Assembly: GCF_013255915.1 (NCBI RefSeq)
Contig: NZ_CP053896.1
Location: forward strand, 2,046,001-2,110,000
From: Providencia rettgeri
Lineage (GTDB): Bacteria; Pseudomonadota; Gammaproteobacteria; Enterobacterales; Enterobacteriaceae
Direction of reading: 5' to 3'
Length of the DNA: 64,000 bases
Shown here piece after piece: positions 56,553 through 64,000 of this stretch. The notes under the pieces are model-generated. The model saw nothing but the letters and a program-made list of their open reading frames with translations, made no database searches and was not told the DNA's origin. Position 1 is the stretch's first letter. Every line of letters begins with the position of its first letter. The translations under genes were made by a program, and so were the position numbers.

Positions 56553-57263
56553 TTAGACGTTTGTATCCATCATGGCTGGCATCGTAATCTCTTTGACGCA
56601 GGTTGCATTGCTCGTATTGGCGATAAAACGCACGGCATTGACAACGTCTTGTAATGGGATCAATTGCCCATGACTTTTTTCAATGACTTCGTCAACGGGG
56701 GTAGTAAGTGGATACTCAGTCGCTAAATAACCTAAATTTATAACCGATATTGCTATTTTATCTTCCCGTAATGTTTCTCTTAACGATTGAGCTATTCCCC
56801 TGATGGCATATTTGGTAGCAGAAAAGGTGACTTCCTTGCCATTATGATTATCTAAACCCCATGTGGAACCAATCAATATAATCTTGCTATTTTTCGCTAA
56901 ACGCAAATTGGGTAACAGTGCTTTTAAGTTCAATAAACAGGCGCTGATATTAGTCTGAACCATATTCAGCAGCTCTATGTCATCAGTCGATTCAAATTGG
57001 TACTCTTCACTAAAAGCGAGTTTCTCCCATATACCCACATTATAAATTAAGGTATGAATAGGTTGACTCTGAATAACAGACTTAATGGAATTCGCGCTAT
57101 TAATGTCATTTAAATCAGCAGGGATCCACGTAAAATTAGTTTGCTCAAAAGGAGGTTTTGAGCGAGAAACACCGTAAATATGGTCTGTATTTTCAGGGAA
57201 TCCTTCGACTAATGCCTTACCTAATCCTTTGCTAACACCATAAATTAAACATGTTTTTGACAT
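56553..57263 (-). CDS. Short-chain dehydrogenase/reductase family protein, catalytic Tyr missing
   Basis: This is a 236-residue Rossmann-fold protein of the SDR family with the cofactor loop YGVSKGLGKAL, the NAG-like NVG and the catalytic-Ser region LIGSTWG. At the YxxxK site the sequence is FSATK, so the proton-donating Tyr is Phe (codon TTT), while the Lys remains. It may therefore be a non-catalytic nucleotide-binding protein or use another donor. It stands alone between cobB and pepT, where E. coli carries other genes (potABCD). Substrate and role are unknown. Confidence 0.75.
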   Translation of the reverse strand: MSKTCLIYGVSKGLGKALVEGFPENTDHIYGVSRSKPPFEQTNFTWIPADLNDINSANSIKSVIQSQPIHTLIYNVGIWEKLAFSEEYQFESTDDIELLNMVQTNISACLLNLKALLPNLRLAKNSKIILIGSTWGLDNHNGKEVTFSATKYAIRGIAQSLRETLREDKIAISVINLGYLATEYPLTTPVDEVIEKSHGQLIPLQDVVNAVRFIANTSNATCVKEITMPAMMDTNV

Positions 57264-57648
57264 GAATTTTCCTATAAACGAGTAAAATTTTGTTTTGTTT
57301 ATTATTAGCTAGTAAATAAAATAATAAGGCTTCATATATAGCATACTATTTCAATTTAATGATTGATGATTAGTGTAGTGGATGAATGATATTTAACCAA
57401 ATGGTGTGCTTTTAGGTAACAAATAAATAATAATCGAATAATTAATACAATTTGATTATTACCCTTATTTATTATAGGTATTGATTGCTGCAGTAATAGC
57501 CAACCTGTAAAAGATAGGCTAAAAAATAAATTTCTTTAAAGATTTATCATAAAAAATAGTGAGCATTAACAGGAAAGCTGATTTGAGACAATAATTGAAT
57601 CTGTGATCTTTCCCATAATATAGGCATTGATATTTTAGGGGGAAGGGT
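57264..57648. other. Intergenic region between SDR gene and pepT
   Basis: This is AT-rich divergent promoter DNA without a gene. pepT is FNR-activated in enterics, but I do not find a good TTGATnnnnATCAA match here. GGGGGAAGGG lies directly before the pepT start codon. Confidence 0.4.
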
Positions 57649-58884
57649 ATGGACAAACTCTTAGAGCGGTTTTTTGAATATACCGCTTTCGATACACAAT
57701 CAAAGCTAAACGCAAAAACAGTACCCAGCAGTGCAGGACAGTTAAAGTTCGCTCGTGCATTAGTTAATGAACTGAATGAGTTAGGTTTTGAAAAAATAAC
57801 GCTAAGCGATCAAGGTTGCGTGATGGCTTATTTACCGTCAAACGTTGATTGGGATGTTCCTACTATTGGTTTTATTTCACATTTAGACACAGCGCCTGAT
57901 TTTTCAGGTAAAAATGTGAGTCCACAAGTCCTCGAAAATTATCGAGGAGGGGATATTGCGTTAGGTATTGGTGATGAAGTGCTATCCCCTGTGATGTTTC
58001 CGGTACTCCATGAAATGATTGGTAAAACGCTGATCATGACAGATGGTAAAACTTTATTGGGTGCCGATGATAAAGCGGGTATTGCAGAAATAATCACAGC
58101 CCTCGTACGTTTAAAGGAAAAAAATATTCCTCATGGTAAAATCTGTCTTGCATTTACCCCTGATGAAGAGATAGGACGCGGGGCTCGCCATATCGATTTT
58201 AAACAATTTGATGCATTGTGGGCCTATACCGTCGATGGTGGTGGAGTTGGTGAATTAGAGTATGAAAATTTTAATGCGGCTAATGTTTCCATTAAAATTG
58301 TTGGCAATAACACTCATCCCGGTACAGCTAAAGGCGTAATGGTGAATGCATTAGGGCTAGCGAACCGTATTCATTCGATGTTACCACCTGATGAAACACC
58401 TGAAAATACAGAAGGGTATGAAGGGTTTTATCATTTAACATCGTTAAAAGGTACAGTTGAAAAGGCCGAGTTGAATTATATTATTCGTGATTTTGACTTA
58501 GCAGGCTTTGAAGCTAGGAAGAAAAATATAATTCGAATTGCTGAAAAAGTTGGCGAAGGGCTGCACCCAAGCTGTTATATCGAACTGACACTTGATGATA
58601 CCTATTATAACATGCATAAAGAGGTCATGAAGTACCCACATGTTATTGAATTAGCGAAACAAGCAATGCTTGATTGTGGCATTGAACCAGTTATTCAACC
58701 TGTCCGTGGTGGTACCGACGGTGCACAGCTTTCACATCGCGGTTTACCATGTCCAAATATTTTCACAGGTGGTTATAATTTCCATAGTAAACATGAGTTT
58801 ATAACACAAGAAGGTATGGAGCAGGCTGTTAGTGTGATTATGCGTATTGCGGAGCTAACGGCCATTCACGCGCGGCAATCGTGA
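57649..58884 (+). CDS. pepT: Peptidase T (tripeptidase)
   Basis: PepT is a cytosolic zinc aminotripeptidase of the M20 family. The 411-residue protein (E. coli 408) has the metal and catalytic motifs HLDTAPD, GADDKAG, the Glu pair in [21 protein letters not shown] and the C-terminal His in SKHEFI. The dimerisation lid domain lies between about residues 207 and 315. It has a strong ribosome binding site. It precedes a hairpin and a convergent LysE-family gene. Confidence 0.94.
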   Translation: MDKLLERFFEYTAFDTQSKLNAKTVPSSAGQLKFARALVNELNELGFEKITLSDQGCVMAYLPSNVDWDVPTIGFISHLDTAPDFSGKNVSPQVLENYRGGDIALGIGDEVLSPVMFPVLHEMIGKTLIMTDGKTLLGADDKAGIAEIITALVRLKEKNIPHGKICLAFTPDEEIGRGARHIDFKQFDALWAYTVDGGGVGELEYENFNAANVSIKIVGNNTHPGTAKGVMVNALGLANRIHSMLPPDETPENTEGYEGFYHLTSLKGTVEKAELNYIIRDFDLAGFEARKKNIIRIAEKVGEGLHPSCYIELTLDDTYYNMHKEVMKYPHVIELAKQAMLDCGIEPVIQPVRGGTDGAQLSHRGLPCPNIFTGGYNFHSKHEFITQEGMEQAVSVIMRIAELTAIHARQS

Positions 58885-58913
58885 TATTTTATGAGAAGTA
58901 AGAGAGGTTGTTG

Positions 58914-58950
58914 ACAAAGTGGGATAAAAGCGTGGTTTTTCCCACTTTGT
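58914..58950 (+). terminator. Hairpin after pepT
   Basis: ACAAAGTGGGA and TCCCACTTTGT form a perfect 11-bp stem with a 15-base loop. No T run follows, so it may be an mRNA 3' end stabiliser. Confidence 0.5.
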
Positions 58951-59051
58951 GTTATCAGCCGAAAATCAATAAATTGATTTTCCTAATTTATTTTCAAAAC
59001 CTATTCGACTTGCCGCTAAACATAATATGTTTGTCAGCACTCTTACTGTTG

Positions 59052-59651
59052 TTATTGAAATAATACAGAAATACCACTAAGTGCCAGTAAAACTCCCATG
59101 ACTAAATTAAACCGCTTTAATGTCTTAGGTTGTTTTAGCCTTTCTCTTAATTTACTACCAAACATAGCCCAGATAGCAACACATGGCCAATTGATGGCTG
59201 CAAATATGACAGCGACTTGCAACATTGATAAATAAGGTGAAATTGTATTGGTATACATCGCCATTCCAGAGACTGCCATCATCCAGGCTTTAGGATTTAT
59301 CCATTGAAATAATGCTGCTTCTAAGAAAGTTAGTGGTTTAATTTCTTGGTTATTTGTCTGTGCAATTGAATGGCTAATAGTGGTTTTCCATGCAAGCCAG
59401 AACAAATAAATAATTCCAAAATATTTTAATATCGAATAAACCATAGGGGATGATTGAATCAATGCGCCCACCCCTAGCCCTACTGCCACTAACATAATAA
59501 GAAAACCAATTGATACTCCAAATGAATGAGGTAATGTTTTTCTAAATCCAAAATTAATACCTGAAGCAAGTAACATAATATTATTTGGGCCTGGAGTTAT
59601 GGATGTCACAAAGGAAAACAATGATAAAGCCAAAAGAGTTTCTATGTTCAT
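59052..59651 (-). CDS. LysE/RhtB-family amino acid exporter
   Basis: This is an inner-membrane exporter of the LysE superfamily, which moves amino acids such as homoserine, threonine or lysine outward. The 199-residue protein has six hydrophobic helices and the family motif ITPGPNNIMLLASGINFG near residue 20. It then has FLIMLVAVGLGVGALI, YLFWLAWKT, FQWINPKAWMMAVSGMAMY and a C-terminal helix. No regulator gene is adjacent. The substrate is not predictable from sequence. Confidence 0.82.
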   Translation of the reverse strand: MNIETLLALSLFSFVTSITPGPNNIMLLASGINFGFRKTLPHSFGVSIGFLIMLVAVGLGVGALIQSSPMVYSILKYFGIIYLFWLAWKTTISHSIAQTNNQEIKPLTFLEAALFQWINPKAWMMAVSGMAMYTNTISPYLSMLQVAVIFAAINWPCVAIWAMFGSKLRERLKQPKTLKRFNLVMGVLLALSGISVLFQ

Positions 59652-59982
59652 GTTGTTATCATCTTTAAAAGGGACAATTAACGCTGTGCGTGACTGGCGA
59701 CGGTGAAGTCAAAACAGTTTAAAATTGAATCAAATAATGTGCTTTATCTTTGCGTGCTTACGGGCAAGAAGGGGACATATTGCGAGTAGGTGCTAGCGGG
59801 ATATAATATATATTAAAATAAATAATTTAGTTATTAATAATGATGTGTTAATTGTAGTCAGCGGTTTTCAATTGATGGTCAGGAGGGTGCTGCCATATCA
59901 TACTAATAATATTATTTTTAATAAAAGACCCATAATGAATGGGCCTTTTTCACAAATATAAATTTAATATTATCAGTACCGA
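59652..59982. other. Gap between roxA and the LysE-family gene
   Basis: No gene is present. It contains the presumed promoter of the LysE-family gene on its left side and the roxA terminator on its right side. Confidence 0.45.
59921..59951 (-). terminator. Rho-independent terminator after roxA
   Basis: On minus, AAAAAGG.CCCAT and ATGGG.TCTTTT form a stem with one mismatch and a five-base loop, followed by a T-rich tail. Confidence 0.65.
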
Positions 59983-61107
59983 TTAATCATCAAAATACCA
60001 ATAACCATTATTAACGAGCGCAGTAAGCAGTGCGATGAAATTAACATCATCAATGGCATCAGCTAAATTTTCGCTATTAACGGCATCATAGCGGCATAAA
60101 CTATCAGCGGCCTCATAACACTCAGTTTCCAAGCATTCACCATTAACAAAAAATTGGTCGCCAACGCGTAATGCTCTGAGACCATTTAATTTGTATAAGG
60201 TTTCTTGCTGAGTTTTTAGCAAATCATAGATTTCTTCTTGCTCATAAGGCGGTTCAGGTGGCGCAATGTCTAACTCGTGGCGTGATTGGGAGATAAACTC
60301 ACCTAACCATTTGCGAAAGAGCTCAGGGTCATTAATGAGTGATTCCATCATCTCACGCAGCTTAATTTGTTCACCTTGCAAGATCTCCGCGGGGTTATCA
60401 CGGAATGATAAATCAGGGTCACTATAGCGGTAGCTGCCTAAATCGTTAGAAATTAAGTGATCGGCAAAGCTACTGATTAATTCACGAGTATTTGGTGCAC
60501 GAAAGCCAACCGAGTAATTTAATGAAGGTTCAATGGCGTAGCCTTCATGTGGGAACCCAGGTGGAATGTACAAAATATCGCCGGGTTCCATTTCTTCGTC
60601 TATGATGGCATCGAAAGGTTGTACTTGCAGTAAGTCAGGGTGCGGGCAATGTTGTTTCATTGGGATTTTTTCGCCCACGCGCCAACGACGGCGGCCTTCA
60701 CCTTGAATAATAAATACATCGTATTGGTCGAGGTGAGGACCTACACCACCGCCGGGGACCGAGTAGGAGATCATTAAATCGTCCATTCGCCAGTCTGAAA
60801 GTACACGGAATGGTTTCATCAACGCAGAGCTTGGGTGATGCCAATGGTCAACAGCCTGAACTAAAATAGACCAATTTTCTTCACCGAGATGGTCATAGCT
60901 TTCAAATGGGCCATGGCCAACTTGCCAAATCCCTTCTTTATGGCTAACTAAACGGCTATCAACCTCATCTTCCATCGCCAAACCTGCAAGTTCGTCAGGC
61001 GAGATAGGGTCAATAAAATTTGCAAACCCTTTTTTGATAAGCAGTGGGCGCTTCTGCCAGTGACTGTCGAGGAAACTTTGCCAGTCGAGATTTAGTTTGT
61101 AATCCAT
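59983..61107 (-). CDS. roxA: Ribosomal protein L16 arginine hydroxylase RoxA
   Basis: RoxA (YcfD) is an Fe(II)/2-oxoglutarate-dependent JmjC-type oxygenase that hydroxylates an arginine of ribosomal protein L16. The 374-residue protein (E. coli 373) starts MDYKLNLDWQSFLDSHWQKRPLLIKKGF. It contains SYSVPGGGVGPHLDQYDVFIIQ with the iron-binding His-x-Asp, GDILYIPPGFPHEG with the third ligand region, and the C-terminal winged-helix domain. It lies between pepT and phoQ, as in E. coli. Confidence 0.93.
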   Translation of the reverse strand: MDYKLNLDWQSFLDSHWQKRPLLIKKGFANFIDPISPDELAGLAMEDEVDSRLVSHKEGIWQVGHGPFESYDHLGEENWSILVQAVDHWHHPSSALMKPFRVLSDWRMDDLMISYSVPGGGVGPHLDQYDVFIIQGEGRRRWRVGEKIPMKQHCPHPDLLQVQPFDAIIDEEMEPGDILYIPPGFPHEGYAIEPSLNYSVGFRAPNTRELISSFADHLISNDLGSYRYSDPDLSFRDNPAEILQGEQIKLREMMESLINDPELFRKWLGEFISQSRHELDIAPPEPPYEQEEIYDLLKTQQETLYKLNGLRALRVGDQFFVNGECLETECYEAADSLCRYDAVNSENLADAIDDVNFIALLTALVNNGYWYFDD

Positions 61108-61355
61108 CTTATTGTCCCTTGGAGCTGCTAAATATAGCTAATCAGTTTATTGCAATATACCCGGTCTCAATACTACAAAATGACCTATATGTGTAATGGT
61201 ATGATGTTAAATAAACTTTATGAAAAACATATAGTAAAGGTTTATCTTGAGAGTAAACCAATCAGTTACCCTAAATTACTTTTCATAAAACACTTCACAA
61301 ATAGTATACCGGAAATGGTTTGTAAAATAGGGGGTAAACGGACACATATCACAGA

Positions 61356-62822
61356 TTAACTATCTTCAATCATAGATTGCTGCCTAAATGTGACGGATAA
61401 ACGCGCTCCGCCAAGAGGGCTGTCACTAATTATGATTTCCCCGTCATATTGGTCGATAATATCCACTGCAATAGATAAGCCTAAACCTTGACCTGGGCGA
61501 AGGGTGTCTGCGCGTTGCCCTCGAACGAAGATCAAACTACGTTTGCTTTCAGGCACCCCTGGGCCGTCATCATCGACAACTAATGTTAAGCTATCAGCAC
61601 CTACAACAGCACTAACTTCAACAAATTCAAGGCAATACTTACACGCATTTTCCATGATATTACCCATCACTTCCATAAAGTCATTGGGTTGACCCAGCCA
61701 TGTTGTTTCAGGAGAAACATTAACCGTTATAGAAACCCCTTTGTGCTGATAAACTTTATGTAGGGCACTTGCAAGGCTATCTAGTATTGATGGGACAGAT
61801 GAAATTTCACGTAGCATCATGTTTTCATCACCTTGCGTTGATGCGCGGTGTAAATAATAACCCACCTGTTGAGAAATACGGCCAATTTGTTCAAGCATGA
61901 TAGGCTCAGCTTGTTCAATGTTCATTTGTTTGCCTGAACGAAGTAGCCGCAATGTTGATTGTAAAACAGCTAAAGGTGTCTTTAAACTGTGTGTTAAATC
62001 AGAAAGTGTGGTGCGATATTTACTGTAGCGTTTTCGTTCATTCGTTAACAAAATATTAAGGTTGCGTACTAGGCCGCGAAGCTCATACGGTGGGTTCTCA
62101 TCCAGTGTATCCCGTTCACCTTTTTCTAGGCTACTGAGTTGTGATACTAATGATTTAATTGGCCGTAGACTCCAATAAGCAGCTAGCCATAATAACGGGA
62201 TGACTAAGATTAAATTAGCCAGCAAAACATAACCAAACCACTCCCAAACTAACCCGGTATTTTGTAAGTCTTGTGGTAGAGTATCTACAACGACGATGGT
62301 GAGCGGGGGCAGGTTTTCACTTGCTGCATATTGGTTGACGGACACGGAATGAGTCAGCGGTTCGTCATCGTTATCCATGTCATCTAACTTTGTATTGAAT
62401 TCGGGGTTATCGTCTAGGAGCTGGCGGGTTTCACGAATATCCGTATCAATTTCATATAAGCCCTCTTTTTTTAGCCAATCATTACGGATCAGCCGTTCAA
62501 CGCTAGGCACATCACGTTGGCGCCATAGCACAAGCCCTTGTTCATCATAAATAATAACCAAAGTTGGGTTATTCAAAGTAAAATTTGGTGGGACTCGGAT
62601 GTCAATTTTATTATTTTGCCATTGGGCTAGGCTATAAATTAAGTTACTTTGGCTACGTAATAAGGTGTAAGTCGTTTTATCAAAACTAATTAAATACCCC
62701 AAAATCGCAACAATACCATAGGATAAAGTGAGCGCTAAGATTACCGCTGATGTTGCACAAAGAAAACGTGCTCGTAGCGAAAGGGGTTTGAACTTAAATT
62801 TACTTAGCCACATATTAGCCAT
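61356..62822 (-). CDS. phoQ: Sensor histidine kinase PhoQ
   Basis: PhoQ is an inner-membrane sensor of Mg2+, low pH and cationic peptides that phosphorylates PhoP. The 488-residue protein has two membrane helices (about residues 20-45 and 195-217) around a periplasmic PhoQ sensor domain. That domain carries an acidic patch ([12 protein letters not shown]) like the divalent-cation-binding cluster of the E. coli protein. A HAMP region, the phospho-accepting His in [14 protein letters not shown] and the ATPase motifs [17 protein letters not shown] and GQGLGLSI follow. The start overlaps the phoP stop by eight bases. Confidence 0.94.
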   Translation of the reverse strand: MANMWLSKFKFKPLSLRARFLCATSAVILALTLSYGIVAILGYLISFDKTTYTLLRSQSNLIYSLAQWQNNKIDIRVPPNFTLNNPTLVIIYDEQGLVLWRQRDVPSVERLIRNDWLKKEGLYEIDTDIRETRQLLDDNPEFNTKLDDMDNDDEPLTHSVSVNQYAASENLPPLTIVVVDTLPQDLQNTGLVWEWFGYVLLANLILVIPLLWLAAYWSLRPIKSLVSQLSSLEKGERDTLDENPPYELRGLVRNLNILLTNERKRYSKYRTTLSDLTHSLKTPLAVLQSTLRLLRSGKQMNIEQAEPIMLEQIGRISQQVGYYLHRASTQGDENMMLREISSVPSILDSLASALHKVYQHKGVSITVNVSPETTWLGQPNDFMEVMGNIMENACKYCLEFVEVSAVVGADSLTLVVDDDGPGVPESKRSLIFVRGQRADTLRPGQGLGLSIAVDIIDQYDGEIIISDSPLGGARLSVTFRQQSMIEDS

Positions 62823-63489
62823 TCACATCAAAACGATAGCCTTGACCGCGTACAGTAACAATTACATCATCACTATGGAATTGTTGAATTTTTTTGCGTA
62901 ATCGGCCCATTAAAACATCGATAGTATGACTTTCTCTAAGTTCGGCATCTGGATAAAGCTGGCGCATTAACGAGTCTTTGCTAACCACTTTTCCATTATT
63001 GCGGAGCAGTGTTTCAATAATGGTGTATTCAAAAGCCGTTAATTTGACGGTTTCACCATTAACTGTAAATTCTTTACGTGAGAGGTCAATAACGAAATTA
63101 CCTAATTCGAGAACTTGTGAAGCAAGACCGCTATTTCTGCGCATTAAAGCTTGCATACGGGCGACCAGCTCTTCTAGCTGGAAAGGTTTCGTCACGTAGT
63201 CATCTGCACCACTGTTTAGCGCTTGTACTTTTTCTTGCCAACTCTCCCGAGCCGTCAATACTAAAAGTGGAATATTGACGTGCTCACCACGCCAGCGTTT
63301 TATCATGGAAAGCCCGTCTTCATCAGGTAAGCCCAAATCGACTACCGCGATATCTGGACAACTTTCGTGTAAAAAATAGTCAGCTTCTTTTGCGTCTTCA
63401 GCGGAGTCAACCTGATGACCCAGATCTTTAAGCTGTACGGTTAAATGGTGGCGAAGTAACGCATTGTCTTCGACAATAAGAATACGCAT
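62815..63489 (-). CDS. phoP: Response regulator PhoP
   Basis: This is an OmpR-type regulator of Mg2+ transport, lipid A modification and virulence genes. The 224-residue protein (E. coli 223) has the receiver acidic pair in VEDN, the phospho-accepting Asp in [11 protein letters not shown], Thr/Lys in LLVLTARES and YVTKPFQ, and the winged-helix effector domain with [21 protein letters not shown] and RGQGYRFDV. It is coupled to phoQ by an eight-base overlap. Autoregulation through a PhoP box is expected, but I could not identify a clear repeat upstream. In E. coli purB lies upstream; here a different gene does. Confidence 0.95.
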   Translation of the reverse strand: MRILIVEDNALLRHHLTVQLKDLGHQVDSAEDAKEADYFLHESCPDIAVVDLGLPDEDGLSMIKRWRGEHVNIPLLVLTARESWQEKVQALNSGADDYVTKPFQLEELVARMQALMRRNSGLASQVLELGNFVIDLSRKEFTVNGETVKLTAFEYTIIETLLRNNGKVVSKDSLMRQLYPDAELRESHTIDVLMGRLRKKIQQFHSDDVIVTVRGQGYRFDVNG

Positions 63490-63757
63490 CGGAAACCCTC
63501 ACATTGAAAAGAGATAGCTACAACTGATTCAAATAGTAGCACTAGTAACGCTATGGTAAAAAGAGTTCTGAATAACGACAAGAGATTAAGTAAATATAAA
63601 TCAAACGAACCGGAAAAATAGTTTATTTTCACTAAGGCGCTGATATGAGGTGTTGATTGTGTAAATATGTGAAGAAATATAGTTGATAAAAAAATGAATA
63701 TGACCTAGTTATATTTTTGTCTACAAATAAAATTTAGAATTCTTAATAATCAATACA

Positions 63758-64000
63758 TTAATTCTTTTTAGGAACACGTTGAATATAACGTAAAGAGATG
63801 AATTGAACAATTAATGCGCAGATAATTGCTATGGTATAGGCAGCGAACAAATTAAATTTAGGTAACACGAGGCTTAAACTATAGAAGAAAACCGCAAAGC
63901 TGAATAGCCCCGCGACGAGTCCTCTCATAACTCGCTGAGCTGCTTGCGCGTTTATCATAATATATGAAAATACAGCTAATATTGACGCCATAAAAGGATA
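63758..64000 (-). CDS. Small hydrophobic membrane protein, possibly partial
   Basis: From the ATG at 63991 the frame encodes 77 residues, MASILAVFSYIMINAQAAQR onward. At least two membrane helices follow (GLVAGLFSFAVFFYSLSLVL and LFAAYTIAIICALIVQFISL), with a basic tail RYIQRVPKKN. The frame stays open upstream to the window edge (TAT CCT TTT precedes the ATG), so the gene may begin outside. There is no recognisable Shine-Dalgarno within the nine bases visible. I do not recognise the family. Confidence 0.5.
   Translation of the reverse strand, partial: YPFMASILAVFSYIMINAQAAQRVMRGLVAGLFSFAVFFYSLSLVLPKFNLFAAYTIAIICALIVQFISLRYIQRVPKKN

Noticed and set aside
61248-61268. GGTTTA..TAAACC near 61.25 kb as a PhoP box
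   Set aside because: PhoP boxes are direct repeats of a GTTTA-like hexamer with five-base spacing; this is an inverted repeat and lies downstream of phoQ.
61150-61359. 69-codon plus-strand ORF between roxA and phoQ
   Set aside because: It starts with TTG without a ribosome binding site, has no recognisable family and lies in the promoter region of roxA. It looks like chance in AT-rich DNA.
1-64000. tRNA, rRNA, CRISPR, insertion sequences or prophage
   Set aside because: No cloverleaf consensus, repeat-spacer array, transposase or phage protein was found on either strand by reading.

Overview
The window is a chromosomal segment of a low-GC gammaproteobacterium of the order Enterobacterales, most probably Providencia or a close relative in Morganellaceae. 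The evidence is close similarity of most proteins to E. coli and Yersinia homologues, an E. coli-like order for the rne-to-phoP block, AT-rich intergenic DNA, and two ERIC-type palindromic repeats. There are no rRNA or tRNA genes, no CRISPR array, no transposase and no recognisable prophage. The species call is an inference, not a database match.

Region 1 (1-20.1 kb) is mosaic and holds metabolic or accessory units: lysine permease lysP; a Fur-type iron uptake unit (binding protein, permease, ATPase, then a TonB-dependent receptor behind a structured leader); putrescine importer plaP behind an elaborate leader with a 70-codon upstream ORF; D-lactate dehydrogenase dld; exonuclease I sbcB; a LacY-type sugar/H+ symporter with two CRP sites and a pair of LacI-type operators; tmaR; an IclR regulator divergent from a three-gene Tat-exported molybdoenzyme operon (DmsABC-like, but with an unusual Fe-S motif and a probable Cys molybdenum ligand); and a small ABM-fold protein.

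Region 2 (20.2-39.8 kb) is conserved core: rne (minus) divergent from rluC; yceF (minus); then a long plus-strand run yceD-rpmF-plsX-fabH-fabD-fabG-acpP-fabF-pabC-mltG-tmk-holB-tatD family gene-hinT-ycfL-lpoB-thiK-nagZ. It links RNA decay, 23S rRNA modification, ribosomal protein L32, fatty acid and phospholipid synthesis, folate, cell-wall processing, DNA replication and thiamine salvage. The ptsG and fhuE genes found between tatD and hinT in E. coli are absent.

Region 3 (39.8-50.6 kb) begins with a 1.3-kb very AT-rich gene-free stretch, followed by an OprD-type porin and a 5'-nucleotidase lipoprotein in one operon, then ndh with Fur-like and FNR-like sites upstream, a divergent YcfJ-like protein lacking the glycine zipper, and mfd (minus).

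Region 4 (50.8-64.0 kb) carries lolCDE, a class IV adenylate cyclase, a YqhA membrane protein, sirtuin cobB with the long basic N-terminus, an SDR protein lacking the catalytic Tyr, pepT, a LysE-family exporter, the ribosomal oxygenase roxA, the phoPQ two-component system, and a membrane protein ORF that may run off the right edge. Compared with E. coli, nagK, potABCD, ycfP, ldtC and bhsA are missing from their usual places and other genes stand there instead.

The most unusual items are the plaP leader (upstream ORF overlapping the plaP start, a Shine-Dalgarno sequence buried in a long hairpin, and an upstream terminator), the competing hairpins in front of the TonB receptor, and the atypical molybdoenzyme.
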